Of a DNA stretch of 64,000 bases, positions 46,146 through 58,218 are shown piece after piece. Position numbers and translations under genes: made by a program. Each line of letters opens with the position of its first letter. Position 1 is the stretch's first letter. The notes under the pieces are model-generated. The model was not told the DNA's origin, did not search any database, and worked only from the letters and a program-made list of their open reading frames with translations. Origin of the DNA: Hoplostethus atlanticus (Eukaryota > Chordata > Actinopteri > Trachichthyiformes > Trachichthyidae); NCBI GenBank assembly GCA_034670405.1, contig JAXDDX010000044.1:170001-234000 (forward strand), read 5' to 3'.

Positions 46146-47555
46146 AGCATGTCAATATCCAAACATGTGAATAGAATAGAACATTGTCTGTAGGCCACAG
46201 GACTATTGACAGGCCAGTTTAGTGCTCTACAGGAAGGCATAAAAAACAATAGTAAAATACATAATAACCAGGAGATTAAAATAGGAAACACATTCAATAT
46301 AAAAAGTTAAAAGAATAAATAAATACATACATAAAATGAAATGAGATAACATGAGAAACAATACAAGAGAAAAAGTGAGAAAGATTAAAAACTAGCACCC
46401 TAAGGTGCTAAGGAACTAAGAGGTCTGTAATGTAGGTTGGCTCAGACCTAGCCATTCATCACTAAATTCTTAAAATCAATTTATATCTAATAGGGAACCA
46501 GTGGAGACTTTTGGAATGACTTTTGGCCGAGACAGGAATAGAGGGGAAGTATGAAGACATGGAAGCAAAGAAAAGATAATCACAGCCAAAACTACCACAG
46601 GAAGTGAGAGAAATTGTTTTGCATCGCTATATATTACCTCTTCCCAGATGTTTCTGGTGGATCTCTAAATTAGTTAGCTAACAAAAATGTGACATTATTA
46701 TTTATATCAATTACAGGCTGCTGTAGGCTGTGCCAGAGAACTGTCAATATTATTCCATGGTCGATGATAGAGGTTGATAAATTACATAATGTCGCTTTAA
46801 AAAATAGTTACTGGAGCATAAAGCATGGATTGACCTAGAATTGTCTCTCAGCTCTGGAAATAAAATTGGCTATGTCTCTGTCTCAATGTGTTTATGGTCA
46901 TACCTCATACCAACATACCAAACCATTTTTTCTACCATAAAATTATTCTTCAAATGAAATGTATTCATGGTGTAGCCTATAGTTTATACTTTATTCAGAG
47001 CGGGACCCTAAGTGACGTCTCATTCCTGGGCCCACCTGAGGCTAATCAAAACACTGGGATGGTCCTACAGTTTCATGGCTGTAACACTGACACCAGAATT
47101 GTTTTTGGACTAAGTAGTGTCACGGCATGCATTGCTTACTTATCATGACTTTAACATTGTAATACTGAACATGACCTCTCCCCCCATCCACCCATTCCCT
47201 CCTCTTTCACACTGATAGATGTCCATGGTTCCCAGGCACCCCTTCCCGACCGTGGACGTTCCAGATCACGCCCATTACACCATCGGCGTTGTCATCCTGA
47301 TCGTGGGCATCACAGGCATGCTGGGAAACTTCCTGGTCATGTACGCCTTCTGCAGGTACTGGATACAGCTGCTGTCAGACTAAAAACATTCATCCACATT
47401 TATTTACATCCACTTGTCTGCAAGATTGATGTCGATTTTTTTTTCCAATTATTCAGTGGGTTGAGTGCAGAGGCACGGACACATGACACACACCATGAAC
47501 ATACAGTAGGCTATGTAAAAAAAAAATCTGTCAAGCGAAGATGCCTTTAAAAGTA

Positions 47556-47595
<40 letters not shown>

Positions 47596-50500
47596 AGGAG
47601 CCGGAGCTTGCGTACCCCAGCGAACATGTTCATCATTAACCTGGCCATCACAGACTTCCTCATGTGTATTACTCAGACACCCATCTTCTTCACCACCAGC
47701 ATGCACAAGAGGTGGATCTTTGGAAAGAAAGGTAACACACACATAAACATACAGTAAATTACAGGTGCTACTTGTAACATTTTAACATCAGAAACTCAAT
47801 GCCAAATTCATTTTCATACATTTGTATGACTCCTGCAAACAAACAAGACCATCTCCAAGAAGCAGCCTCTCCTACCAAGTCAGATTTTGCAGGATATCTG
47901 GCTTTATGGCACAAAGGGAGATCAGGGCGCTTCCAGCACAAAGGGAGCTAAAGCATTCATTCAGAATTTATTACAAAGGCAGATGGGTGGAAGGAGTGAA
48001 ATGCTGATGTAAAAATCAATTCCAGCAAGGACAGGAAACAACAAGGTTTATGGGAAACGTGGTCTTAATTTGGAGAAACACTAGCACTAACAATACCCGT
48101 GGTGCGAGATAGAGGCTATCAATCGTCTCTTGTTTACAGTAATTACACCAAGGTATCACAATTCATTTGACAATGGTGTATTGATGTGAAAAAAAACTAC
48201 ACACACACACACACGGAGGCACGGACACATGACACACTCTGGTGGATGCACGTGCACACACACACACACACCTTGGACAATTATACATGCATACCTGGAA
48301 TACCACAGGGACCAGTATTGGTTCCTCTTCCTTACATGCACACGCACTTACACACACACATGGACACACCAGAGGAGCTAGCAGGTCTCCAGATGAGCTA
48401 ATGCAGACATTATGATTATCTGACAATTATAAACACAGATACACACACCATTAATGTGTCTGTGTATGCATGTGCATGTGTGTGTATGAGGCAGTTCATT
48501 CATGCCAATTATCACATACACACACACACAGAATCAATCATCCTGTATGCCGCACAAAGTACATGCCAGTATGCATGTGCTGAGAGTGTGTTTGTGAATG
48601 TGTGTACTACAGTACATGTCAGTGTGTAACCTAATGACAGGGCTAGTTTGTTTTTCTATTTTCCAGCTCTAATCAATGCTCCCTCAAAGGACTTGCTCTT
48701 AAAGGTGCACTGCAGCACCTTATTAGACGAAGATGCCAATCCTGACCAGGTCACTGAGTGTATACAAACTAGGATAAAAGCTCATTATTGAGTTTTTGCT
48801 CAAAGAACAGATGACTCAAAGAGACTCAATCACACTCCAGTGATCTCTGGCACAGGACAACCTCTTCCTGGGAGCCACTCTTTGGGTTTCATTGACTTCA
48901 TTTAAGCGACTTAACAAGGCCTATCAAACTCACACAGACAGGCAGGAAGACAGGTACATGGGGTTTGTGATGAATATTTCATTGCCTAAGCGATATTTGT
49001 TTGACTTTCTCCAGACATGCTACGCACAGTTCAGGTTTTGTCTTTTTGCTCGGTGCCGTGATCATATGGTGTGCGACAGGTTAATGGTAATCACACACTC
49101 AGAGCCTGAGGGGAGAAATAGCAGCCGAGAGAGAGTGATTGAGAGTTTGTGTATGGTGATTGTGTGTGTATATGCTTGTACGCAGTGTGTGTGTATATCA
49201 GCCTGCCATATATATTATGAATACACTGAGGGTATAGCGATAGTCTCCGTGGAGAGCGGCAAGTCAGCCTGTGGAACAAAGTGAGGCATGTAACAGTTGA
49301 TGAGATGCTAGCATACTGCTACACCACTTCAGTTTCAGTTATTATTCCTAGTCTGTCTCTCCTGGGGTCGCAGGGTCGGTGTGGAAACTCAGAAATGATT
49401 CGTCATAACAGTATTAGACAAGATCAACTAAACAGAGCTTTGGTCTCTTTGACACTGCCGTAGCCCCATAGCTGAGAGGAACCAGGCACAATGTGTCAAC
49501 ATGTATTACAGTGTGTACAATGAGGATTAATAATTTAAACACTAATACTGTAATGCACTTATGTATTCCACTCTCGTTTCTCTCTCTCTCTCCCTTTCTT
49601 TCTCTCTCCCTCCTCCCTTGTCCCTGTACGTCTTTCCCTCCCTCCCTTCCTTCCTTGCTTTCTCTCCTACACTTTCATTCATCCTGGTCCTGCTTCCCCG
49701 CCACTTCCCATTACCACAACTCTTCCCTCTCCTCCTCCTCCTCCTCCTTCTTCCTCACCCTTCTCCCCTGTTCCCTACCTCCTTTTCCCTTCCTTCTCCT
49801 TTCTTTTGCTCCCTCCTTCCCTTTTCCTCTCTTTACCCTCCCTGTCTCCCCTCTTCTTCCCTTTTCTCCCGCTCTCTGACAATTCCCTTCCACTCACTTT
49901 CCCAATTTCTCCCTCTCGATTCAATTCAAAGGTGCTTTATAGGCATCAAATACATGAGTACTTATTGTCAAAGAAAAAACAACAAATATAAGGATTCAGT
50001 TAGCGACCATATTAATTAATATTAACAGCAATTGGTCCATTAGAGGCTTTGCAACTGCCTCATGAATCTCCAAGCAACCATGTCTGGCAGCATCCAATGG
50101 GGAAATAATGGCTAAATACATAAATACAGCTTGTAGAAAAACAGAGATATCTAAAACAGATTGTTGTGGTGTGGATGAAGTTCCATTCAATAGTAGATTT
50201 GTTACCGGGACACAGTGAACTTGTCATTAGCCCTAGCTCCTTTAGTCCTAGCTCTTCTACAAAGTACTGTAGACAGATGTTAACTAGGTTTACTCCTTTC
50301 CATTGAGACACAGCTGAGCCGTAACTCTAGAAATGCAATCAGCTATTCTCAGCCACTGTTGCCGAAGACCTGATGACTTCCAAAATGTCTGCCAGAGGGC
50401 ATGTTACGTCACCTGAAAACCCTCTATATAGCAAATCCATCAATCTATTAAGTAATAGACAAATAGATCTAAGGACATCTTACCCCTCCACTCCTCCTTC

Positions 50501-52061
50501 CTCCCTATTCCCCTTTTCCATCCTTTCCCACCCCCTTTTTCTCCCCCCTCCAGGTTGTGAGTTGTATGCCTTCTGCGGGGCGCTGTTTGGGATCTGCAGT
50601 ATGATTACTCTGGTGGTTATTGCCGTGGACCGGTACATGGTGATCACCAGGCCGCTGGCCTCCCTGGGTGTGATGTCTCGGAGGAAAGCCCTCTGCATCC
50701 TGGCCGCCGCCTGGGCCTACTCCATGGGCTGGAGCCTGCCTCCCTTCTTTGGCTGGAGTGAGTACAACCGCACTCCTGAGACCTGGTCATTTTGATCAGT
50801 GTGATTACTCTGAGGGATTTAGATTGATTAGCATTGACTTGTGTTTTTCTATCTCTTTTTATGTTTTCCTTCATGTCAGCATGCCAAATACATGCTGCAG
50901 TGTTTTGTTTCAGAGGAGGGATACCGAGAGGCTATACAGTATATATAAAGTATAATATAACAGAATGATGGATCGGAGCTCAATTTGCTGAGTGCTGCAG
51001 TGGCTCGCACAGGAGAGCCCGATCTTCAGCCTGGGCATGTGCCATTTCTAGCAGCGCCGGGCTCTGTTGGCGAGGCGATTCAATACATGCCCCAGCAGAG
51101 ATGTCAGAACCGTGGCGTGTGGGCCCACACAATCTTTAGTCACTTTCTCACAGAGTGATTTAAAAGATGATACCAATTTAGCCAGCTGATAGCAAATTGA
51201 GGTATTGAGGTAAATTATCTACATGATGCGGCCCACTCAGCGGGACAATTTGCACTTTTAGTCCCCATTATAAGGCTACATTATATTAAAGTTGAAGCTT
51301 TTAACGTGTATAACCAATATGTTCCTCTTTGAAGGACACAATTTAACCTATCACACCCTTGAATGGTTCCTTTGATGTGTTCAATTATCGTTATTGTCAA
51401 AGTGTCTGCGTTGTCATGATCTTGTGAATAGTGAATAGCCATGTTTCCGTCATGTATTACATTCTTGTGTATAGCTAATCACGTCTTGAGTTTTGTCCTG
51501 TCCTACGTGCTACTGTGTGTTGCTTCAGCATGCCATGAATAGGCAGGCTGGGCCACACGGACAGTTTGCACAGTTTTAGTGTCACATAAATCCTCGTTCA
51601 GAGGCCTTGTTTCCACAGGATTCAAGTCTTGTTTTGGGAGGAAACAGTGGTACCAAATATACAATAAAATAAAGACAATTTATTAGTAACATTAATGATG
51701 TCCTGCCTCCCTACATCTAACCTGCACTAGTAGTATAAATATTTTCCCCAAAAAATTACCTTGGGGTGTGGAGCCTCCAGTGCTGCAGCAGGGCAGTAAA
51801 AAGCGTGATAAAGGTGACTTATGACTTCCTTCCGTGTCTACAGAAGAGGGGAGAAGGTGTTTTTCTGTTGCCAAGGAAACCCTGACAAAACAGACAACAT
51901 CACTATCCCATTATTGACTGACACTAGTAATATATTAAAGCCTGAGCTAGGCAGATAGTATTCCATCTAAATCCTACCGAAGACCCTTAAACAGGTATAA
52001 AGCAGGCAAACATTTCCTCCCATGAATGATGAAGGCTCCCCTTGGGCCAATCAATAAGAAG

Positions 52062-52103
<42 letters not shown>

Positions 52104-52699
52104 TCAGGTGCCTATGTCCCAGAGGGCCTGCTGACGTCGTGTTCCTGGGACTACATGACGTTCACCCCGTCCGTCCGCTCCTACACCATGCTGCTCTTCA
52201 CCTTCGTCTTCTTCATCCCCCTCTCCATCATCATCTTCTGCTACTGCTGTATCTTCCGAGCCATCCGACGCACGACCCGGTTGATGCACAACGCACACAA
52301 ACACACACACACACACACACAAGCACAGGCATGCTCATACGAAAGTGAATGCCTCTGATACCACTTTCACCTGCACACTACAATATGTGCACACACACAC
52401 ACCCTCACACACACATTTGAGACATACTGTTACATTCAGTATTGTTTCATGCTGTTGCTGTCAAACCTTGTATCACCTCATATTAGTCCTGAAGATCAGA
52501 AAATGTACTCAGCACATAAAGGACACTGTAACCCCCCCACCACCACCCCCACCTCCACACACAAGAAGATATTGTATAACACTTTATCACACCATGGATG
52601 AGGACATAAGTGTCTCCAGTGCTTTGATATTGATGTGTTGTTGATTAATGATGGGTCTAAGATTCTCTATCGATCCTGTTTCCACTGATGTCTCACTCA

Positions 52700-52763
<64 letters not shown>

Positions 52764-53479
52764 CAGCGCAATAACAAAGATCAGCTGTGAGGGGAACAGA
52801 GACTCCGTGAAGAGGTTCCATAAGATGAAGAGTGAATGGAAGATGGCCAAGATAGCGCTCATCGTCATCCTGCTCTACGTCATCTCCTGGGCCCCTTACT
52901 CCTGTGTGGCCCTCACTGCATTCGCCGGGTAGGCATGTGTGTGTGTGTGTGTGTGTTTTTGTCAGAGAAGACGTTTTTTACAATCCGGTGATGACCCAAC
53001 ATCTCTATGAGGGCTTGCTACTACCACTACTATATATTCCCGTTATATATACTATACTACTATATACTCGTTACTCATTTCAAGGTTTCAAGTTTGAAGA
53101 GGTTCAGCCATTGTTCATCGAGTCTCAGATTTAGGCTGCATCCCTACACCAACATTAATCTTGTACAAGAGAACGCACCCACTGCAACCCTTGTATCACA
53201 GATGTGTCTCATTTCCCTCTCTCATTTGTCTTTCTCACCTCAACCATCTCTCCCTCCATTCCTCACCCCTCTGTCTCTCTCAGGTATGCTGACATGCTGA
53301 CTCCCTATATGAACTCTGTTCCTGCTGTGATTGCCAAAGCCTCTGCAATCCACAACCCCATCATCTATGCCATAACACACCCCAAATACAGGTAAGAACT
53401 CATATACTTTAATATGATTCATCTTAGGCATTATAAAATAGATATTAATACCAGATGGAACAGTTAGACCACTTTAATA

Positions 53480-53539
<60 letters not shown>

Positions 53540-56500
53540 CTATGTATCTCTCTCAGGTCAGCTATCAGCAGGTACATTCCCTGTCTCAGGCTGTTGCTGT
53601 GCATTTCTGGTAGAGACCGTCTCAGCAGCAGCAGCTTCCAGTCCACCCGCCAATCAACCCTCACCAGCCAATCATCAGAGGCCTGCCGCCCCATCAAGCC
53701 CCGCCTCTCCTCCCTGTCCGACAGCGAATCAGTGAGTGTACCTCTTGTCTAATATGGTATGTCTCTGTCTTACATAGCCCTGGGAATCTTTCATCGTATG
53801 GGTTTTTTACCTCTCCCAAAAAATAACGAAAAAACTATGTCGAATTTCACTTACCCAAACAAATGTCCGTAATCCTTCACTTTCTCTGACTCTGCTTTCA
53901 CCGCAGTGGCATGCGCTACATCTCCTATACACAGATTAACTTTTAGACTTTGTTAAAGACAGGTGAAAAAGTCAGTGGAGCAGGACAGGACCCTTTGGGA
54001 GAAGTAAAAACCCATACGATGAAAGAGAAAGGGTCCTGGATCAGGGCTATGTCTTACATTGTCTGGTTGCAATCAGAATCAGAAGCAGAATCAGAAGCAG
54101 GTTTATTGCCAAATATGTTTTCACATATGAGGAATTTGTCTTGGTGATTGGTGCATAACAATAAAATCATGCAAGTGCTGGATTGATTTTGTGTGTGTGT
54201 CTCAGGTGGGCTTCTCAGACACGGAGGGAGACCTCTTGTCTCAGACTCTTGTCAATCGTCAGTTGACAGGCGTCAGTTGTGATGTCAAACAGGTACGCCA
54301 CGCCAGCCAGAGGTCAAAGGCGAGGGGTCGTGACTCAGGGGTTTTTGAAAGAGCCGCTGCCTACACCTACATCGACCCGTCCACATGCCGCCTCTCACAG
54401 ATCTCCGTGAGTATGGAGGGTTGTTTTATGTCAACATGTTATACAGTATTTAGGCATAACTGATAATGAATGCAATCAGAATTCAAACTTCGTCACCTTC
54501 AGCGTCAGATAGGTGACGTCAGACAGCGTTTGAGTGTCCGTTAGGATTTGATTCAGTTTTTACGCAGGCTAGTTGTGCATTAGTTTTCAATGTGTTTAGA
54601 TGTTTTTGATGGGAGGCTTCTCTTATGTTTTGTCATTTTGTCAAAGCCAATCCCAATCCACTCCAGTTTAGAGAGGTGAGGTCATCTTGTTTTGGAGTCC
54701 TGTTGAAATCACTACTCGTCATGTTTATGAATGGTATTCCTTGGCACACGATCCTATGCGGTCTTGTTATTTGGAGGCCCTCTTAAAATCTGCGCTTGTC
54801 AAATTTATGAACGTGACTCCTTAGCGTGTAATCTAGTGAGGCCGCGGTGCTTCGAGGCTCTGTAAATATCACTGATTGTCCCATGCTTGATGATCCGGGT
54901 GTTTCAACACGACTTGGCATTTTGCTTTGGAGTTAATTAATGGTGTTTTGATCAATTGATTTTTGTTTGTAATGGATGTTGACCTTTTGATTTACTACTA
55001 CAAGACTGACCATTACGCCACCTCCAGGCACATAGGAACAGTATTTCTTAGCAGATGAGATTATAGTGAGGCATGATTTTTCCCAACATTTCCACATAAT
55101 GTATCACGTCGCTTTGGAGTATTGGTAAAAGCTCTTTTTATGTGAATGAATGGTGGTTCTTGGCAAATGTTTCCCTACTAAGACTTGATGTTCTTAGCAT
55201 TACTGCATCACTGACTGTCACAGCACAGCTGTCATGCTGACTGGCCACCGGAAAGCCAGGTCTTTCTATGTGGGACACTCAATATATAGAGCATTTCCGT
55301 CTCTGTGTAATAATCCGGTGTATTTACTTCACACAGAAACAGAAGCAAGTAAAAAACGTGCACACACACACATACATATGCAGACGGGTGCAGGTGCATG
55401 CACACACACATCCACATATAAACACATATACAGACACACCATAATCTCACAATCTCGCTCGCTCATACACAATCAACGTAGATGCACAGCTACATGCAGG
55501 TCAGGGTCAGGACTACATTATAGAGGGTCTAAAGACTAATCCAGTAATCTTGGACTTTCAGACCTAATCCACAGTTTGCATGACATGACCGCTGTGTTTC
55601 GCTATACTGGACAGACGTGGGTGCCTGATTCTCTAGGAGTCATTGTCTGCCATCTGCTTCCATCTCTGTGTCATCATCATTGTCACCTCCATATTGCTGT
55701 GTACCTACTTCTTTTATCAGCACTGACATTTTTGAGACACACACAGGCCTAGTCTGGCACATAACATCTTGTATTTCTTTTCACTGTACATGTGTTGCTA
55801 TTGGCACATGCTTTTTTTGTGTTCTGTTCAGACTCTGACAGAGCCTGAAGACATCTCCATGTCAGACATCAGCCTCCAGACAACCAGTCGTCTGCCTGCC
55901 GCTGTAAGAGTCCACCATTTATCTCTCTTGCTCTATGCAGTAGAAAACTTATTTTACCATGTCTCTTATAGGCTTAACCATTTTTTTCCTCCTATCTTGC
56001 CCAAGTGTTTTAGTAATTTGTGTTTTGGGGATTACATGTCGACCATTTTACAGTATTTTTTACAGTATATGGTTCTCTTAGTTTGAAAACAGCTAGTTAT
56101 ACTGGCAGAATCTACCATATGAGGACCCAACCTAGTCTTTTAAAATGTAGTGAAATGAGCATGATGTGTTAAAATACAAATACGAGGGAAATATGTTTCC
56201 CCGCCACAAAATGATTACATGGAGGAGACACTATAAACAGGCAGTACCTTGACATTGAAACAGTGCAGTGGAAAATAAGGGTGTGGCGGCCAGGGTGGTG
56301 GATGGGCGCGTACGTTTACGTTTAAGTGAAGTTTAAGTGAAGTTTTGAGTTTTAGCAAAACTCAAGTGAAGTTTTGAGTTTTAGCAACGTTTTTTTCCTT
56401 TAACTGTGCCCAAAACCTTACCATAAAACCTGTTGTTTTAGTTGCCTAAACGTAACCCTAACCTTCACCAAAGTTGTTTTACTTGCCTAAATTTAACTGT

Positions 56501-57429
56501 TAACTAACCTTTTCCTGTAAAAAACAGGTGATGGCATGTCCAATTCGTGCTATAGTCACATAATCCAATCTGTGGTATCATTTTGTAATCCAATTTGTAG
56601 TATTGTCACATAATCCAATTTGGGTGGAGGAACATAATGTTGAGCTAATTTGTGTCCGCAACATAATCTGTGTTTCAGAGCTTGTCAGTGCTCACAAGCT
56701 CACAAAATTGTCAGTGAATGTGTTGCAGCCCCCGTAGCTGGGGAAAACCATTATCTTAAGGAGTTGCTGCTGGGAAGCTTAGTCGTGTGTGGAAGACAAA
56801 AACATGGAAACAGTGAAATCTGAATTCTGACTACTGCGCAACAATTTTAAGAGGGTAATTTTAAGAGGGTCATTGTAAAGTAATGTGAAATGTGACATGT
56901 GGCATATCCCTTTGACAATTCCTTTTTTTTCTGCTTACTCCATCAATCCAATCAGCCGTCTTTTCCATCATGTCTAGTGCCATTAATTTCCTGCTGCTCT
57001 GCCATCATCATTAATCTAGTCTTGAGAGGCCAGGCTAAGACTCTGCAGGAGGGAACCTACAGCCATCCGCTGCTCGTAGATTCTCAGTTGTAGATCATCG
57101 TTTAAATAAGTCATTTTGCTAACCACTCAGCCATTTCTGTTTTCACAAAGTTTCGATATCTGAACATCAGTGTGATTCATCTTGTCTCTCTCTCTCTCCT
57201 TACACAGTTGGATAACGTGATAGAGGATTCGGGATTGACAACTGTGTGCAAGGAGACGTCCTCCATCATTGTCACCTCCATATCCAGCCCCTCCCATTTA
57301 ATTAGTTCACCAAGTTTCCATGGAAACCAAGCCGGCACTCTCAAAATTGCCAAGGAGCCCCTAGGAATAACCAGACTGGAGACACCGTTGCCATGCATAG
57401 CTGGACATAAACACAACGACAGTGTGTAA
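41628..57429 (+). CDS. opn4: opn4, melanopsin (mammalian-like opn4m type)
   Basis: Bistable, Gq-coupled photopigment of intrinsically photosensitive cells. Eleven coding exons join without a frame problem: 41628-41786, 47219-47355, 47598-47731, 50554-50757, 52108-52279, 52767-52928, 53284-53391, 53557-53731, 54206-54406, 55832-55903, 57208-57429, giving 581 aa. Seven transmembrane helices, LGN in TM1, DRY at 169-171, Tyr148 in TM3 at the rhodopsin Glu113 position (as in melanopsins), retinal-binding Lys341 in VIAKASAIHNP, NPIIY at 347-351 and HPKYR at the start of helix 8. The Ser/Thr-rich tail is long, about 220 aa, as in fish opn4m. It lies upstream of ldb3 on the same strand, the vertebrate OPN4-LDB3 arrangement, which supports opn4m rather than opn4x. 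Which teleost paralogue it is cannot be decided. Confidence 0.95.
41787..44707. other. opn4 intron 1, 5' part
   Basis: TG 42100-42142 and 43348-43389, CT 43480-43495, GA/GGGA-rich 44040-44085. No exon or gene recognised. Confidence 0.45.
44717..45619. mobile_element. inverted-repeat DNA transposon with minisatellite core
   Basis: Ends GCTTTTCACACT and AGTGTGAAAAGC are perfect 12-bp inverted repeats, flanked by a perfect 9-bp duplication CTATAGTAT (44708-44716 and 45620-45628). Sub-terminal regions repeat TTAACCCTGGGTTAA-like palindromes in both directions, so the element can fold on itself. The centre is a minisatellite (separate entry). No coding capacity. Duplication length fits Mutator/Merlin-like or hAT-like non-autonomous elements; the family is not identified. 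Confidence 0.8.
44936..45427. repeat. 15-17 bp minisatellite with higher-order structure
   Basis: About 30 copies of GTTAGAATGTAACAGGG and shorter forms (ending AACGG or AACAGGA). From about 45165 the variants recur in a three-unit order, roughly 48 bp, showing block amplification. Lies inside the transposon above. Confidence 0.95.
45629..47218. other. opn4 intron 1, 3' part
   Basis: TG 46103-46143. 46380-46560 has a stretch (GGGAACCAGTGGAGACTTTT) resembling the reverse-transcriptase 3' region of fish LINEs on the minus strand, weakly. No gene seen. Confidence 0.4.
47219..47355 (+). CDS. opn4: opn4 exon 2, TM1
   Basis: Encodes PTVDVPDHAHYTIGVVILIV then GITGMLGNFLVMYAFC, TM1 with the conserved Asn. 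Acceptor CTGATAG, donor GTACTG, phase 0 to 2. Confidence 0.95.
47598..47731 (+). CDS. opn4: opn4 exon 3, TM2
   Basis: Encodes RSRSLRTPANMFIINLAITD, a melanopsin hallmark, then FLMCITQTPIFFTTSMHKRW. The acceptor TTTGCAG follows (TG)n directly. Donor GTAACA, phase 2 to 1. Confidence 0.97.
47732..50553. other. opn4 intron 3
   Basis: CA tracts 48201-48215 and 48257-48271, and a TC-rich tract 49575-49920. The repeat at 49918-50045 is listed separately. No exon on either strand. Confidence 0.5.
49918..50045. repeat. dispersed repeat, second copy of the 9115-9205 family
   Basis: GATTCAATTCAAAGGTGCTT then TATAGGCATCAAATACATG and AATTGGTCCATTA; same order of words as 9115-9205. Confidence 0.65.
50554..50757 (+). 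CDS. opn4: opn4 exon 4, TM3-TM4
   Basis: Encodes GCELYAFCGALFGICSMITL with the disulphide Cys and Tyr148, then VIAVDRYMVITRPL (DRY) and TM4 ending SLPPFFGW. Donor GTGAGT, phase 1 to 1. Confidence 0.98.
50758..52107. other. opn4 intron 4
   Basis: Unique-looking, AT-rich, ending with (TG)n 52067-52100 directly before TCCTCAG. No exon seen. Confidence 0.5.
52108..52279 (+). CDS. opn4: opn4 exon 5, ECL2-TM5
   Basis: Encodes AYVPEGLLTSCSWDYMTFTP (second disulphide Cys) and TM5, ending YCCIFRAIRRTTR. The only donor that keeps phase with exon 6 is CCCG|GTTGAT, a weak site. Reading on instead runs into CA-repeat codons and a stop. Confidence 0.9.
52767..52928 (+). CDS. opn4: opn4 exon 6, TM6
   Basis: Encodes AITKISCEGNRDSVKRFHKM (third intracellular loop, G-protein coupling) and KMAKIALIVILLYVISWAPY, TM6. 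Preceded by (TG)n 52704-52761 and GGCAG acceptor. Donor GTAGGC, phase 2 to 2. Confidence 0.95.
53284..53391 (+). CDS. opn4: opn4 exon 7, TM7 with retinal lysine
   Basis: Encodes YADMLTPYMNSVPAVIAKAS then AIHNPIIYAITHPKYR: Schiff-base Lys341, NPxxY and helix 8. Acceptor CTCTCAG, donor GTAAGA, phase 2 to 2. Confidence 0.98.
53480..53537. repeat. (CT)n microsatellite at opn4 acceptor
   Basis: Nearly 28 CT units, ending 20 bases before the exon at 53557, so it is the polypyrimidine tract. Confidence 0.95.
53557..53731 (+). CDS. opn4: opn4 exon 8, proximal C-tail
   Basis: Encodes SAISRYIPCLRLLLCISGRD with a Cys pair suited to palmitoylation, then a Ser-rich run with STRQSTLTSQSSE, as in human STHRSTLTSHTS. 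Donor GTGAGT, phase 2 to 0. Confidence 0.93.
54066..54172. repeat. interspersed repeat fragment
   Basis: CAATCAGAATCAGAAGCAGA then GGTTTATTGCCAAATATGTT and GGAATTTGTCTTGGTGATTG, a sequence pattern common in teleost genomes; class not certain. It lies 34 bases upstream of exon 9. Confidence 0.55.
54206..54406 (+). CDS. opn4: opn4 exon 9, C-tail
   Basis: 67 codons, phase 0 to 0. Encodes VGFSDTEGDLLSQTLVNRQL and AYTYIDPSTCRLSQIS. Acceptor GTCTCAG, donor GTGAGT. Multiple Ser/Thr sites for desensitising kinases. Confidence 0.85.
54407..55831. other. opn4 intron 9
   Basis: Unique-looking, CA-rich at 55360-55440. No exon seen. Confidence 0.45.
55832..55903 (+). CDS. opn4: opn4 exon 10, C-tail
   Basis: 24 codons, phase 0 to 0: TLTEPEDISMSDISLQTTSR then LPAA. 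Acceptor CTGTTCAG, donor GTAAGA. Confidence 0.8.
55904..57207. other. opn4 intron 10
   Basis: 56318-56385 holds a tandem duplication (AAGTGAAGTTTTGAGTTTTA twice) and 56440-56520 an AACCCTAACCTTCACC-type stretch like 33470-33500, suggesting the same old SINE. Otherwise unremarkable. Confidence 0.4.
57208..57429 (+). CDS. opn4: opn4 terminal exon
   Basis: Acceptor TTACACAG, 73 codons plus TAA (57427-57429). Encodes LDNVIEDSGLTTVCKETSSI and VTSISSPSHLISSPSFHGNQ, Ser/Thr-rich, ending HKHNDSV. Confidence 0.8.
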   Translation: MDNVIEDSGLTTVCKETSSIIVTSISSPSHLISSPSFHGNQAGTLKIAKEPLGITRLETPLPCIAGHKHNDSV

Positions 57430-57794
57430 CCATAGTATGCTAGTGCATAAGCTCTGTCTTCTGCACTAGCATACTATTTGGCGTTCATGGCATCACAAAA
57501 CTAGAGCATGCTCTTTGTGTATTTTTGTACAGCGTGTGCAAGTGTGTGCGCGTGAATGCCTGGTGTTTTTGCATACATGCGTGCATATTTGTATGCATAT
57601 TTATGTCTTATATTTTCTGACATGACAGTGAGATGGTTTGGTTCGGAGGCAGAGGAACACAAACACACAATGTGAAAAGTCCATCTAGGAGAAGTTGTAC
57701 TCTATTTCATATGTGTTCTTTCTTGCTACTATATTTGAGGATGTGTGAATATGAATACACTATTAATATGAGATGTTTTACTTACCTATTGATT

Positions 57795-57798
<4 letters not shown>

Positions 57799-57849
<51 letters not shown>
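57799..57849. repeat. (CA)n microsatellite
   Basis: About 25 CA units. Confidence 0.95.
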
Positions 57850-57853
<4 letters not shown>

Positions 57854-58159
57854 GAGGACGGGGCAGGAGCGGACACAGTCAGTCTCTTTACCCTCTGGCT
57901 TTTTGTCAATGACTTTTCCATTCCTGATCACATGGGCTCGCTGGGTTGACAGATCACACTGTAAATGGGTCATAACACTATAGCACTTCTGTTACCTCGT
58001 ACCCAAATGAATGCATGTGCGTGTGTGTGTGTGTGTGTGTGCATTGTGTTTGAAGGGTCACACGCTCATTTGATTAGTCCAAAGGGCATCATTGAGTGGT
58101 TTGTTTTGCAGGCTGTATAAGGCCCACTGGCACCAAACAGACAGCACCACACTGATAAG

Positions 58160-58160
<1 letters not shown>

Positions 58161-58214
<54 letters not shown>
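58161..58214. repeat. (TG)n microsatellite
   Basis: About 27 TG units. Confidence 0.95.

Positions 58215-58218
<4 letters not shown>

Noticed and set aside
49493..50019. Open frames of 128-152 codons rich in Ser/Pro/Leu
   Set aside because: Pyrimidine-rich tract in opn4 intron 3 without conserved features.
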